Positions 52,919 to 62,296 of a stretch of DNA of 64,000 nt are shown piece after piece. Numbering within the stretch: position 1 is the stretch's first letter; each line of letters begins with the position of its first letter. The position numbers and the translations under genes were made by a program. Source of the stretch: Parvularculaceae bacterium (lineage in GTDB: Bacteria; Pseudomonadota; Alphaproteobacteria; Caulobacterales; Parvularculaceae); contig JAJFFV010000006.1 in NCBI GenBank assembly GCA_021776475.1, forward strand, positions 682,001-746,000, written 5' to 3'. The notes below the pieces were generated by a model. That model saw nothing but the letters and a program-made list of their open reading frames with translations. It was not told where the DNA came from and made no database searches.

Positions 52919-54202
52919 TTATCGGCTATATATCGGGAATTGCTCTGTCAATTCTTTCACCTGAACCAAAACCCCTGTTTCGGCCTGTTTGTTGTCCTCG
53001 CCCTTCTCCGCGAGACCGTCCAGCACGGTTGCCATAAGTCTTCCGACTAACTGGAATTCCGAAACGCCAAAACCGCGGGTTGTACCCGCTGGTGACCCGA
53101 TTCTGATGCCGGATGTGATCGTCGGTTTTTCCGGATCGAACGGCACGCCATTCTTGTTGCAAGTGATCCCTGCCCGTTCAAGACTTTCCTCGGCCATGTT
53201 GCCTTTAACACCCTTTGGTCGCAGGTCAACGAGAGCAAGGTGGGTATCCGTACCGCCAGAAACTACCGCATAGCCAGCTTCGACCAGAACATCCGCCAGC
53301 GCCTTGGCATTATCGATGACCGCTTTTGCATAAATCTTGAATTCAGGCTGCAGAGCTTCTCCAAAAGCAACTGCTTTTGCCGCGATCACGTGCATCAGCG
53401 GGCCACCTTGCAGGCCCGGAAATAATGCGGATCGACATTTTTTTGCAATGTCCTTGTCATTTGTCAGCACCATGCCACCTCGCGGACCGCGCAATGTTTT
53501 GTGTGTTGTTGTCGTCACCACGTGTGCATGATCAATTGGGGTTGGATACAGACCCCCAGCAACAAGTCCGGCAAAATGCGCCATATCGACCATCAATAGC
53601 GCCCCCGTTTCGTCGGCAATCTGCCGGAACTTTGCAAAATCAATGGTTCGTGAGTATGCCGATCCACCGGCAATAATGAGTTTGGGCCGATGTTCTTTGG
53701 CCAGACGTTCTAAATCATTAAAGTCGATCTGATGTGTTTCGCGATCTACCGTGTAATGAACGGCATTGAACCACTTCCCGGACTGATTAACGCGGCTGCC
53801 GTGAGTTAGGTGGCCTCCGGCGGACAGATCCATACCCAGGAATGTGTCTCCGGGTTCCATCAGAGCCATAAAAACTGTTTGATTCGCCTGGCTGCCTGAA
53901 TGAGGTTGAACGATCGCCTCTTCACAGTTGAACAGTCTCTTTGCACGCTCAATAGCGAGTCTCTCAGCTTTGTCCACCTGCTCGCATCCACCATAATATC
54001 TTCGGCCTGGGTAGCCTTCAGCGTACTTGTTCGTGAGCACGGAGCCTTGTGCTTCCAGCACCGCCCGGGAAACAATATTTTCGGACGCAATAAGTTCTAT
54101 CTGATGCTGTTGCCGATCGAGTTCGAGCTCCAGAAACGCGTGCAATTCGGGATCAGAGGCAATGAGCGGTTCAGTGAAGAAGGATATGTTTGGGTTTGCC
54201 AT
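52919..54202 (-). CDS. glyA: Serine hydroxymethyltransferase
   Basis: This 427-residue PLP enzyme interconverts serine and glycine with tetrahydrofolate. Landmarks are [36 protein letters not shown] and the lysine motif [13 protein letters not shown]. The C-terminus matches the family. It begins the glyA-nrdR-nusB-thiL operon. Confidence 0.97.
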   Translation of the reverse strand: MANPNISFFTEPLIASDPELHAFLELELDRQQHQIELIASENIVSRAVLEAQGSVLTNKYAEGYPGRRYYGGCEQVDKAERLAIERAKRLFNCEEAIVQPHSGSQANQTVFMALMEPGDTFLGMDLSAGGHLTHGSRVNQSGKWFNAVHYTVDRETHQIDFNDLERLAKEHRPKLIIAGGSAYSRTIDFAKFRQIADETGALLMVDMAHFAGLVAGGLYPTPIDHAHVVTTTTHKTLRGPRGGMVLTNDKDIAKKCRSALFPGLQGGPLMHVIAAKAVAFGEALQPEFKIYAKAVIDNAKALADVLVEAGYAVVSGGTDTHLALVDLRPKGVKGNMAEESLERAGITCNKNGVPFDPEKPTITSGIRIGSPAGTTRGFGVSEFQLVGRLMATVLDGLAEKGEDNKQAETGVLVQVKELTEQFPIYSR

Positions 54203-54415
54203 TGTGGCTTGTCTTTCTTGTTTCAGAATTTAGGCGATTTGCTGATCACCGACATGCGTAAAACGCTTGCCCAGTATGTCAACACCGCACTGTTCTCCTT
54301 CATAAGGCACATAATACCATGTACTTACCAATTGATTGCTCAAGATGCGCATAATCTGAAGTATGCTGCTACTAAATTTGTAAATTTGGGAAGTTTACAC
54401 TTGATAACATTAAAA

Positions 54416-54476
54416 CATACCGGTATGCGAGAAATCTACCGCTAAGGTTATAGTATATCATTCATTGCCATGAATG
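54416..54476. promoter_or_regulatory. Two palindromes in the glyA-mucR divergent region
   Basis: The 338-base region 54203-54540 holds no gene. It is AT-rich and contains two perfect palindromes before mucR: CATACCGGTATG at 54416-54427, and CATTCAT-TGCC-ATGAATG at 54459-54476. They lie 65-125 bases upstream of the mucR ATG. MucR proteins are known to repress their own genes through AT-rich sites; whether these are its sites is inference. Confidence 0.45.
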
Positions 54477-54540
54477 TGTACAGTATTGATCCCTGTTAGT
54501 ATAATTGTCATGGATATATTTAGAAGAAAGGACCAGTAAA

Positions 54541-54993
54541 ATGGCCGGAAAGAGTGAAGCGCCCGAGTTGAACGAGTTGCTGCATCTTACGACAGATATT
54601 GTCGCCGCATATGTCAGTAACAACGCCGCGACTTCTGATGAGTTATCAGGACTGCTGCACAGCACATATTCTACGCTAAATGCGCTGAACGAAGGTGAAG
54701 CAGGCGGGATGACAAACAAGGAACCTGCCATACCTGTAAACAGGTCCATCTCTCCAGACTATATTATCTGCCTTGAAGACGGTAAAAAACTCAAAATGCT
54801 GAAACGGTATATTCGCACTCAGTATAGTCTGAGCCCGGAAGAATATCGCCGCAGATGGGGCCTGCCCGCTGACTATCCGATGGTTGCGCCAAATTACGCG
54901 AAAAAGCGCTCAGCGTTTGCCAAGAAAATTGGTCTTGGTAAGGCGGCAGGTGCAAAAAGAACGGCTAAAAAGACGGTTAAGCGCAAAAAATAA
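54541..54993 (+). CDS. MucR/Ros-family transcriptional regulator
   Basis: This 150-residue protein has the MucR layout: an N-terminal helical oligomerisation part (A-A-Y-V-S-N-N) and the zinc-finger-like domain C-L-E-D-G-K-K-L-K-M-L-K-R-Y, followed by W-G-L-P-A-D-Y-P-M-V-A-P-N-Y-A. The two zinc His of Ros-type fingers are replaced (K-R-Y and R-T-Q), so the domain may fold without metal, as known for some homologues. The C-terminus is a basic tail (KRTAKKTVKRKK). MucR proteins silence many genes in alphaproteobacteria. It is the only nucleoid-type silencer in the window. Confidence 0.92.
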   Translation: MAGKSEAPELNELLHLTTDIVAAYVSNNAATSDELSGLLHSTYSTLNALNEGEAGGMTNKEPAIPVNRSISPDYIICLEDGKKLKMLKRYIRTQYSLSPEEYRRRWGLPADYPMVAPNYAKKRSAFAKKIGLGKAAGAKRTAKKTVKRKK

Positions 54994-55001
54994 CTTTAGA
55001 G

Positions 55002-56243
55002 TTAGTTCCTCAGTCGAAGATTGTTCTCCGGCGCGCCCCGTTTCAAGTCAAATTCATTCCACACTTTGTCGAGTGCTATCTTTAGCTGCTCGATATGATC
55101 ATCAGTATGGAGCGGCGTTGGTGTAAAGCGTAGCCGCTCAGTCCCTTTTGGTACCGTTGGATAGTTGATGGGCTGAACATATAAATTATGCTCATCAAGT
55201 AATACATCTGAAACCTGTTTACAGCGAACCGGGTCACCCACAAATACCGGAACAATATGGCTGACAGAGGGCATGACCGGCAATCCGGCTTCTGAGAGAA
55301 TCGTCTTCATTCGGGCCGCGCGTTCCTGGTGTTTTTCCCTGAGGTCGCCTGCTTTTTTTAGGAACCTGACACTTTCCAGAGCGCCAGCCACAAGTACCGG
55401 CGACAGCGCTGTTGTAAAAATAAACCCTGATGCATACGAACGAACCGCATCGATCACACTTGACGAACCGGCAATATAACCACCCATAACGCCAAACGCT
55501 TTCCCCAGCGTTCCCTCGATAAGGTCGATACGATCTTGCACGCCGTCCCGTTGAGCGACGCCGCCACCCTTGTGGCCATAAAGACCAACCCCATGCACCT
55601 CATCAAGGTAAGTGAAGGCATTATATTTGTCGGCAAGATCACAGATTGCCTCGATTGGGGCGATATCGCCATCCATTGAATAAACTGACTCAAAGGCAAT
55701 GATCTTGGGTTTGTCAGCTGGTAAATCCTGCAACAGGCTTTCGAGGTGCTGCAGGTCATTGTGCCGCCAAATAAGTTTTGGACTTTTGCCACCTCGAATT
55801 CCTTGGATCATGGACGCGTGATTCATCTCGTCTGAAAGGATAATACAATCCGGCAATACCCGACCAAGTGTTGATAATGTCGCCTCGTTACCGACGTAAC
55901 CGGACGTAAACAGGAGTGCAGCCTCCTTGTCGTGCAAGTTGGCGAGTTCTTCTTCAAGACGCACGTGATAGTGAGTTGTTCCGGCTATGTTACGGGTACC
56001 ACCGGCACCGGCACCGACCTTGTCGACCGCCGCTTTCATCGCGTTCGCTACGTGATCATTTTGGCCCATGCCGAGGTAATCATTCGAGCACCAGACCGTT
56101 ACTTCTTTCCTGACAGTCGGCCCGTGATAGATCGCCTGAGGGAATTTTCCTTTGCAGCGTTCAAGATCTGCAAAGACGCGATATCGGCCTTCGTTTTTCA
56201 CAGCCTTCACGGCCGCCTTGAATGCGCTTTCGTAGTCAACCAT
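55002..56243 (-). CDS. hemA: 5-aminolevulinate synthase
   Basis: This 413-residue PLP enzyme joins glycine and succinyl-CoA, the first step of haem synthesis in alphaproteobacteria. Motifs are [32 protein letters not shown] and the lysine motif [12 protein letters not shown]. The start is ATG 56243. A minus-strand terminator and a Fur-type palindrome lie upstream, between hemA and the MarR gene; hemB, encoding the next enzyme, is close by on the other strand. Confidence 0.96.
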   Translation of the reverse strand: MVDYESAFKAAVKAVKNEGRYRVFADLERCKGKFPQAIYHGPTVRKEVTVWCSNDYLGMGQNDHVANAMKAAVDKVGAGAGGTRNIAGTTHYHVRLEEELANLHDKEAALLFTSGYVGNEATLSTLGRVLPDCIILSDEMNHASMIQGIRGGKSPKLIWRHNDLQHLESLLQDLPADKPKIIAFESVYSMDGDIAPIEAICDLADKYNAFTYLDEVHGVGLYGHKGGGVAQRDGVQDRIDLIEGTLGKAFGVMGGYIAGSSSVIDAVRSYASGFIFTTALSPVLVAGALESVRFLKKAGDLREKHQERAARMKTILSEAGLPVMPSVSHIVPVFVGDPVRCKQVSDVLLDEHNLYVQPINYPTVPKGTERLRFTPTPLHTDDHIEQLKIALDKVWNEFDLKRGAPENNLRLRN

Positions 56244-56288
56244 GAGGAGTTCCCCGAATTACCGGTTCTTATATAAGCGCTTTTGCGC

Positions 56289-56322
56289 AAAAAAAACCAC
56301 CCCTGCAATGAAAGAAGGGTGG
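56289..56322 (-). terminator. Intrinsic terminator of the MarR gene
   Basis: On the minus strand the stem CCACCC (56322-56317) pairs with GGGTGG (56302-56297), followed by eight T (56296-56289). It ends the marR transcript before hemA, so hemA needs its own promoter in 56244-56288 or read-through. Confidence 0.85.
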
Positions 56323-56343
56323 CTCAAATTGCCGGATTAGGTG

Positions 56344-56358
56344 TGAGAATAATTCTCA
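56344..56358. promoter_or_regulatory. Fur-type 7-1-7 palindrome upstream of hemA
   Basis: TGAGAAT (56344-56350), centre A, ATTCTCA (56352-56358) is the same core as the palindrome at 33600. It overlaps the stop of the MarR gene and is about 100 bases upstream of the hemA ATG, with a terminator between. Iron control of hemA is common in alphaproteobacteria. Confidence 0.55.
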
Positions 56359-56874
56359 GAGGCGAAAACGGATCTGGTCTGACCAGAATCGCTCAAGCCG
56401 TTCAAGCGCGACGTTGGTACCGCTGATCATCCCGGCGTTCACATCACCGACTTGAACAACAGATCCAAGTTGACGGTCAAACAGTCGCACGAGCGTGTTG
56501 CGCACCTCAGTGCCCTTCTCTGTCAGAGACACCCGCACCGAGCGTTTGTCGGTGTCGCTGCGTTGATGTTTGATATAACCGGCTTCAACCATCTTTTTTA
56601 GATTATAGGAAACATTTGAGCCCAGATAATGACCGCGAGAGCGAAGTTCGCCAGCTGTCAACTCGGCATCACCAATATTATAAAGCAACAAGGCCTGCAC
56701 AGCATTGATGTCGGCCTGCCCTAGTCTTTCCAGCTCATCCTTGATCACATCAAGAAGCTGACGGTGCAGGCGTTCGATCAAATGAAGGAGTTTCAGATAA
56801 ACCGATTTCAGGTCACCGTCACCTTCGTCAAAACTGCCACCCAATTCTGTATTAAATGATGCCTCAGCTACCAT
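56356..56874 (-). CDS. MarR-family regulator, LdtR-like
   Basis: This 172-residue winged-helix protein has L-H-L-I-E-R-L-H-R-Q-L-L at the dimer helix, A-E-L-T-A-G-E-L-R-S-R-G-H-Y-L-G-S-N-V-S-Y-N-L-K-K-M-V in the recognition region and R-S-D-T-D-K-R-S-V-R-V-S-L-T in the wing. The Y-L-G-S-N-V-S-Y-N-L-K-K stretch recalls the LdtR/winged-helix group of rhizobia, but the target is unknown. The ATG at 56874 has AGAGG upstream. It is divergent from hemB. Confidence 0.85.
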   Translation of the reverse strand: MVAEASFNTELGGSFDEGDGDLKSVYLKLLHLIERLHRQLLDVIKDELERLGQADINAVQALLLYNIGDAELTAGELRSRGHYLGSNVSYNLKKMVEAGYIKHQRSDTDKRSVRVSLTEKGTEVRNTLVRLFDRQLGSVVQVGDVNAGMISGTNVALERLERFWSDQIRFRL

Positions 56875-57014
56875 ACTTAGCCTCTTACACACTGAACTCC
56901 ACAAGTGGTGATAATCTAGCCGTTAACCGCTAAGGTGTGGTTAAGCCGGTTGTTTCCATTTGAGATCGGCTTTGCGATATTGTGACCCGTTACGGGACAG
57001 GCTAAGGATGCGCC

Positions 57015-58022
57015 ATGACACTACAAGGATCAATCCACGGAAGTTATCCGTATACCCGGCTGCGGCGGCTTCGGCGGTCCGAATGGTCGAGAAATCTTTA
57101 TGCGGAGAGCAGGTTATCAGCAAATGATTTGATCTGGGCTATTATCCTCAAAGACGGCGATCACGTTGAAGAGCCGGTTGAGCACTTGCCGGGTGTCTTT
57201 CGTTTATCACCCGATAAAGCGGTGCTGGCGGCCAGGCGGGCCAGCAATCTTGGCATTAATGCCCTTGCCCTGTTCCCTTTTACAGAAACGAACTTGCGCA
57301 CACCAAACGGCGATGAAGCTCTAAACCCGGATAACCTAATGTGCCGCACCGCAAAAGCGATCAAGGATGCGGTCCCGGACATCGGTCTGATCTGCGATGT
57401 TGCCCTCGATCCCTATACCGATCACGGACATGATGGACTTGTTGAAAACGGATTAATCGTCAACGACCCGACAGTGGAAATTTTATGCCGGCAAGCCGTA
57501 TTGCAGGCACTAGCGGGCTTTGATGTCGTGGCGCCCTCGGACATGATGGACGGCCGAATCGGTGCTATTCGGTGCGCTCTCGAAGCCGAGGGGCTCGTCG
57601 ACACTCAGATTATGTCCTATGCCGTCAAATACGCGTCATGCTTTTATGGTCCTTATCGTGGAGCAATCGGCTCTGAGGGTGTCCTTACCGGCGACAAAAA
57701 GACCTATCAGATGAACCCGGCGAACGCGGCGGAGGGGTTGCGCGAGGTAGCCCTTGATATTGCAGAAGGTGCCGACAGCGTCATGGTCAAGCCCGGAATG
57801 CCGTATCTCGATATGGTAAGCCGGGTAAAAGAGCAATTCAGCGTTCCAACCTTCGCGTTTCAGGTGTCTGGTGAATACGCGATGATTTCGGCTGCGGCGG
57901 CGACAGGTGCTCTGAACCGCGAGCAGGTTATTTTGGAATCCCTGATGTGTTTCCGGCGCGCCGGTGCAGACGGTGTGATAACGTATTTCGGTGTTGAAGC
58001 CGCAGAATTACTGAACGGCTAG
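57015..58022 (+). CDS. hemB: Porphobilinogen synthase (delta-aminolevulinate dehydratase)
   Basis: This 335-residue enzyme condenses two aminolevulinates. Catalytic lysines lie in S-Y-A-V-K-Y-A-S and V-M-V-K-P-G-M-P-Y-L-D. The metal region reads D-V-A-L-D-P-Y-T-D-H-G-H-D-G, the form without the zinc cysteine cluster, as in magnesium-type alphaproteobacterial enzymes. Its stop codon overlaps that of the convergent gene at 58019-58022 through the palindrome CTAG. Confidence 0.96.
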   Translation: MTLQGSIHGSYPYTRLRRLRRSEWSRNLYAESRLSANDLIWAIILKDGDHVEEPVEHLPGVFRLSPDKAVLAARRASNLGINALALFPFTETNLRTPNGDEALNPDNLMCRTAKAIKDAVPDIGLICDVALDPYTDHGHDGLVENGLIVNDPTVEILCRQAVLQALAGFDVVAPSDMMDGRIGAIRCALEAEGLVDTQIMSYAVKYASCFYGPYRGAIGSEGVLTGDKKTYQMNPANAAEGLREVALDIAEGADSVMVKPGMPYLDMVSRVKEQFSVPTFAFQVSGEYAMISAAAATGALNREQVILESLMCFRRAGADGVITYFGVEAAELLNG

Positions 58023-58888
58023 CTTTTGTTCTTGTCTTGTTCCAGTAATGTGACGAGGCTTGATGTGTCCCACCCGGCCCCACCATTTTGTGCGACCTGT
58101 TTGTAAAAGTCGTCTATCAGCTGTGTCACTGGCAGGTGCGCGCCTGTTCTGTCGCCCTCTTTTAAGACAATATCAAGGTCCTTACGCATCCATTTCACCG
58201 CAAAGCCGAAATCGAACTCCCCATCCACCATCGTGAGCCAGCGATTTTCCATTTGCCAGCTTTGGGCGGCACCGCCTGATATCGCCTCTAGGGTCTTGTC
58301 GGTGTCAATCCCCGCCGATTTGGCAAAATGAACGGCCTCTGAAAGTCCCTGAAGGAGCCCGGCGATCGCAATCTGGTTTACCGCTTTGCACAGTTGTCCA
58401 TGCCCGACTGGGCCAATATGAACGATCCGCTTCGCATAGGCGTCCATTACTGGAGCAGCCCGATCCAGGTGGCTCAGTTCGCCGCCACACATGACCGATA
58501 AAGCCCCGTTCACCGCACCAGCTTCACCGCCAGAGACTGGTGCATCTATCAGGCCGACGTCACGCGCTTTGGCAATTGTTTCAAGCTGTTCGGCGCAGGC
58601 GGCTGATGTGGTTGTATGATCGACATAGATGCTGCCTGGCGGCATCGCATTGATCGCGACTTCGCCGACAGAAAGACTGTCTTGATCGTTGCCAACGCAG
58701 GCAAAAACCAGTTGTGCGCCTGCAACCGCTTCAGCTAATGAGGGGGCCAATTCGCCGTCAAACTCCCCAGCCCAGCGTTGAGCGGTAGAAATCGTGCGAT
58801 TATAAACGGTTAAGCGGCCGGAGGATTTTGAAAGGTGGCCGGCCATCGGGTAACCCATAATACCGAGGCCGATAAACACATATTTCAT
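58019..58888 (-). CDS. 3-hydroxyisobutyrate dehydrogenase-family oxidoreductase
   Basis: This 289-residue NAD(P)-dependent enzyme has F-I-G-L-G-I-M-G-Y-P-M-A-G-H-L at the N-terminus, D-A-P-V-S-G-G-E-A-G-A in the substrate site and the catalytic Lys in G-H-G-Q-L-C-K-A-V-N-Q. Members act on 3-hydroxyisobutyrate or tartronate semialdehyde (GlxR); the substrate is not resolved. It overlaps the flavin reductase gene by one base, so both are coupled. Its end overlaps the hemB stop. Confidence 0.9.
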   Translation of the reverse strand: MKYVFIGLGIMGYPMAGHLSKSSGRLTVYNRTISTAQRWAGEFDGELAPSLAEAVAGAQLVFACVGNDQDSLSVGEVAINAMPPGSIYVDHTTTSAACAEQLETIAKARDVGLIDAPVSGGEAGAVNGALSVMCGGELSHLDRAAPVMDAYAKRIVHIGPVGHGQLCKAVNQIAIAGLLQGLSEAVHFAKSAGIDTDKTLEAISGGAAQSWQMENRWLTMVDGEFDFGFAVKWMRKDLDIVLKEGDRTGAHLPVTQLIDDFYKQVAQNGGAGWDTSSLVTLLEQDKNKS

Positions 58889-59388
58889 TATCCTTTTTCC
58901 TCAGTGATTACAGGTCCTTCTGAATAGTTCCTACCTATATACATGAGAGGTCGATCGTCCCTATAGTCGAAATCTACGACACGCCCCAACAAAATCAGGT
59001 GATCGCCAGCATCATGCCTGGCTTCAATTTTACAATCCAGGCCAGCAAGTCTGTCTCTCAAGAGAGGTGCACCGGTGAGCATTATATCAGTTTCGAGACC
59101 ATCAAAATCATGGCTGTCAGGGCTTGCAAACCGCTCTGAAAGACGGGGTTGATCACCTCGCAAGATCGTCACAGCGTAATTATCTGAAGAATGAAACGCA
59201 TCAAAAATACTGGATTTCCTGTCGATACACCAAAGTACGAGGGGCGGGTTGAGAGAAACAGAGGTGAAAGAATTGACCGTCATTGCTACAGGCTTTACAC
59301 CCTCACCAGCTGGTTGACACGAAACCACAGTCACCCCCGTGATGAAGCGCGCAAAAGTATTTTTCAGGGCGTTGGGGTCAAATTCCAT
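58888..59388 (-). CDS. Flavin reductase family protein
   Basis: This 166-residue protein has the flavin reductase-like FMN-binding fold: F-I-T-G-V-T-V-V-S-C, V-A-M-T-V-N-S-F-T-S-V-S-L-N-P-P-L-V-L-W, and the tail with P-L-M-Y-I-G-R-N-Y. Such proteins supply reduced flavin to partner monooxygenases or reduce iron/nitro compounds; no partner oxygenase is adjacent. The start is assumed at ATG 59388 (M-E-F-D-P-N-A-L-K); an ATG at 59481 would add 31 residues. Confidence 0.88.
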   Translation of the reverse strand: MEFDPNALKNTFARFITGVTVVSCQPAGEGVKPVAMTVNSFTSVSLNPPLVLWCIDRKSSIFDAFHSSDNYAVTILRGDQPRLSERFASPDSHDFDGLETDIMLTGAPLLRDRLAGLDCKIEARHDAGDHLILLGRVVDFDYRDDRPLMYIGRNYSEGPVITEEKG

Positions 59389-59525
59389 CAAGTGATACCA
59401 ATCTCGTATTTTATCGCACAGGCCAAAAGTCACGTTATCACCGCCTGAGCAAACCAGAAAACGACGTAACCATGTTCTCATCTCTTTGCAAAACCAGATG
59501 CTTTACTTACCGCTTTCTGGTTTCG

Positions 59526-59559
59526 CCTATAGCCTCGGAATTCTGACTCTGGCTATAGG
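59526..59559 (+). repeat. 9-16-9 inverted repeat over the SLC13 ribosome site
   Basis: CCTATAGCC (59526-59534) and GGCTATAGG (59551-59559) are perfectly complementary with a 16-base loop. The second arm contains the AGG that would be the ribosome site of the permease gene at 59566. On mRNA the hairpin could hide it, suggesting translational control, but no ligand or partner is known. Confidence 0.5.
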
Positions 59560-59565
59560 TTGATA

Positions 59566-61419
59566 ATGGAAGAATTCCTCTCTTCGGATTGGCAGATGTG
59601 GACGACGATGATCGTAATCGGCGTGATCATTGTGCTGTATAGTCTCGACCGGTTTTCAATGGAACTCGTGTCGGCTGCGGCAGTCATCACCTTGTTGTTG
59701 TTTTTCCATCTTTTTCCCGTCACGGGCGGGAGCGGTGAAAACCTTCTTGACGCTAAAATACTGCTTAGCGGTTTTGCCAGCCCGGCTCTGTTCGCGATCA
59801 TGGGGCTTTTGATTATCGGTCAGGGGATGTTCCAGTCGGGGGCTCTTGAGTACCCTACTCGCATGCTGGTTGACGCTTACGGCAAGCACAACTTTCTGGT
59901 GATCATACTGGTTTTCACGCTAATCATTGTTATCAGCGCGTTCCTCAACAATACACCGGTCGTGGTCATGTTCATCCCGATCATGGCGGCGATTGCGGCG
60001 CAAAGCAAAGTTGCGCCTTCACGGCTGATGATCCCGCTGTCGTTCATGTCGATTTTCGGAGGCATGATGACGGTGATCGGGTCGTCGACCAACCTGCTCG
60101 CGGTTGAGACATATGCCAATGTCACCGGCGAGCGGATTGGTTTTTTTGATCTCACACCAATTGGCCTCGTCATGACGATCGTCGGCGCGGTTTATCTTAT
60201 GACTGCCGGGCGTTGGCTGTTGCCCGACCGGTCTGTACCAAATGTCAGAGGTTCAGATAATGACGGAAAGCAATTTATCGCGCAGATTCAACTAAATCGT
60301 GGACACCCTCTTATCGGTCAAACCGCCATCGCCGGGCTTTTTCCTGATCTGCCAGACGTTACGGTCCGGATGGTTCAACGGCGTGAAGAGGCTCTGTTAC
60401 CGCCTTATGATGACTTCGTTTTTCGCCTCCATGACACGGTGATTGTCGCCGCTACACGCAAGGCTCTCACCAACCTTTTGAAATCGCGGCCGGAAATTCT
60501 CGTCGAAGTTCTGAGTGAGATAGACATTCAGGAAGATTCGACAGCTGGCGGTGAACTGGCGATGGTTGAATCGATTGTCGCGCCCGCGTCTCGGTTGATT
60601 GGCCGGACCATCGCCCAGATCGGTTTCAAGTATCAAACCAATTGCGTCATTGTCGGTATCCAGCGGCGCAGTCGGATGATCAGATCGGAGATGAGCTCGA
60701 TCCGGCTTGAAGCGGGCGACGTGCTGCTCATTCTGGGCGACATCAAGGATGTGCGCTCCTTGCGGACCGACCGCGATATTGTACTGCTTGAATGGTCCAT
60801 GACGGGATTGCCCGAGCCCGGCAACGCCCGCAAGGCGGCCCTGATATTCGGGCTGGTGGTCGGAACGGCCGCTCTTGGCATATTCCCGATCGCGATAACG
60901 GCGTTCTTTGGTGCAACGCTGATGGTTGCCTCAGGCTGCCTGAACGTCAGACAGGCCGCCCGTTCCGTGGATCGTCGCATTTTTCTGCTCATCGGCTCAG
61001 CTCTGGCCATGGGCTTGTCGCTGGATCAGACCGGCGGTGCTGCAATGATTGGCCGATGGCTGGTGTCGCTTGCTGAAGTGGGCGGTCCGGTTCTGCTGAT
61101 CTCAGTATTTTTCATCCTGTCAGCTGGCGTCACCAATGTTCTGTCAAACAACGCGACCGCCGTTCTGTTCACACCGATTGCCGTAAATGCAGCGCTTCAG
61201 GCCGAAATTGCGCCACTAGTACTTGTTCTGACTGTCATTTTTGGCGCCAATTGTTCGTTCGCAACGCCGATCTCATATCAGACCAACCTCCTTGTGATGG
61301 CGCCTGGCCATTACAAATTCAGGGATTATATCACGGTTGGGATCCCGCTGATCCTGCTGCTCTGGATCGCCTATACAATCGTGGCGCCTATTTATTTCAG
61401 GATGACGGGACTTCTTTAA
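59566..61419 (+). CDS. SLC13/DASS permease with TrkA-C domains
   Basis: This 617-residue protein has about 12 helices. Motifs are F-L-N-N-T-P-V-V-V-M-F-I-P-I near residue 130 and V-L-S-N-N-A-T-A-V-L-F-T-P-I in the second half, the two S/N-N-T transport loops of the divalent anion:sodium symporters, with two TrkA-C-type domains between them (about 225-400, DVTVRMVQRREEALL and SRLIGRTIAQIGF). This form is found in bacteria as a putative sulfate or carboxylate permease. Start ATG 59566 was preferred over the upstream TTG. The inverted repeat before it may control translation. Confidence 0.9.
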   Translation: MEEFLSSDWQMWTTMIVIGVIIVLYSLDRFSMELVSAAAVITLLLFFHLFPVTGGSGENLLDAKILLSGFASPALFAIMGLLIIGQGMFQSGALEYPTRMLVDAYGKHNFLVIILVFTLIIVISAFLNNTPVVVMFIPIMAAIAAQSKVAPSRLMIPLSFMSIFGGMMTVIGSSTNLLAVETYANVTGERIGFFDLTPIGLVMTIVGAVYLMTAGRWLLPDRSVPNVRGSDNDGKQFIAQIQLNRGHPLIGQTAIAGLFPDLPDVTVRMVQRREEALLPPYDDFVFRLHDTVIVAATRKALTNLLKSRPEILVEVLSEIDIQEDSTAGGELAMVESIVAPASRLIGRTIAQIGFKYQTNCVIVGIQRRSRMIRSEMSSIRLEAGDVLLILGDIKDVRSLRTDRDIVLLEWSMTGLPEPGNARKAALIFGLVVGTAALGIFPIAITAFFGATLMVASGCLNVRQAARSVDRRIFLLIGSALAMGLSLDQTGGAAMIGRWLVSLAEVGGPVLLISVFFILSAGVTNVLSNNATAVLFTPIAVNAALQAEIAPLVLVLTVIFGANCSFATPISYQTNLLVMAPGHYKFRDYITVGIPLILLLWIAYTIVAPIYFRMTGLL

Positions 61420-61543
61420 CAAAAATGCAGCATACAGGTTGGTTGATGCCTCTTTGCCGCTAAAGAAAACAGCATGATCTTTGCACCTTGCGCCCATAAG
61501 CGGCTTTTCCTAGATTCAGTTGCGTAACTTTAAGTGATCCCGT

Positions 61544-62296
61544 TTGACCAAGCCTTTTGAACATTCCCGAACTGAATTTTACCTGACCTCGCCGTCACCC
61601 TGCCCGTATCTCAATGGGCGGAATGAACGGAAAGTGTTTTCATTTCTGTCCGGGCCGTCAGCTTCACAGCTGAATGCTCTTCTGACCCAGCGCGGGTTCC
61701 GGCGCTCGCAGAATATTGTCTACCTGCCCGCGTGTGATGCCTGTTCCGCCTGCAAACCGGTGCGGGTTGTGGTCAAGGATTTCATGGCGAAACCGTCATG
61801 GCGGCGAATCCGCAATACCAATGCGGATGTGAGCCGTGTTGCAGTCGCCCCGAAGGCAACCAGCGAACAGTTCTCAATCCTGCGGGCCTATCTTGATGCT
61901 CGCCATGCCGATGGCGGCATGTCCGATATGACGGTGCTCGATTATACGAGCATGGTTGAACAAACCGCCGTTGATACGTTGCTCCTCGAATACCGCGTCA
62001 ACGTCGGTATGCCGGATGAACGCCTTGTTGGCTGCTCACTGACTGACCGGTTGCCCGACGGCCTTTCGATGGTCTACAGCTTTTTCGAGCCTGATGAAGA
62101 TGGGCGCAGCCTCGGCACTTACATGATCCTCGATCACATCGCCTATGCTCAGGAGCTGGGCCTCAGCCATCTCTATCTTGGCTACTGGGTCGATGGCAGC
62201 TCCAAGATGGATTACAAGGCCCGATTTCAACCGCTCGAGCACTGGACCAGCGCCGGCTGGAAACCCCTGCGCCAGAGGCGGTTCAAGCGGAGCTAG
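61544..62296 (+). CDS. bpt: Aspartate/glutamate leucyltransferase
   Basis: This 250-residue enzyme adds leucine from Leu-tRNA to N-terminal Asp or Glu, marking proteins for ClpAP (N-end rule). It has S-P-C-P-Y-L near the N-terminus, the cysteine-rich [12 protein letters not shown], and [13 protein letters not shown] with the catalytic region. Length is standard. The start is TTG at 61544, since no ATG lies closer to the conserved beginning. Confidence 0.93.
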   Translation: MTKPFEHSRTEFYLTSPSPCPYLNGRNERKVFSFLSGPSASQLNALLTQRGFRRSQNIVYLPACDACSACKPVRVVVKDFMAKPSWRRIRNTNADVSRVAVAPKATSEQFSILRAYLDARHADGGMSDMTVLDYTSMVEQTAVDTLLLEYRVNVGMPDERLVGCSLTDRLPDGLSMVYSFFEPDEDGRSLGTYMILDHIAYAQELGLSHLYLGYWVDGSSKMDYKARFQPLEHWTSAGWKPLRQRRFKRS

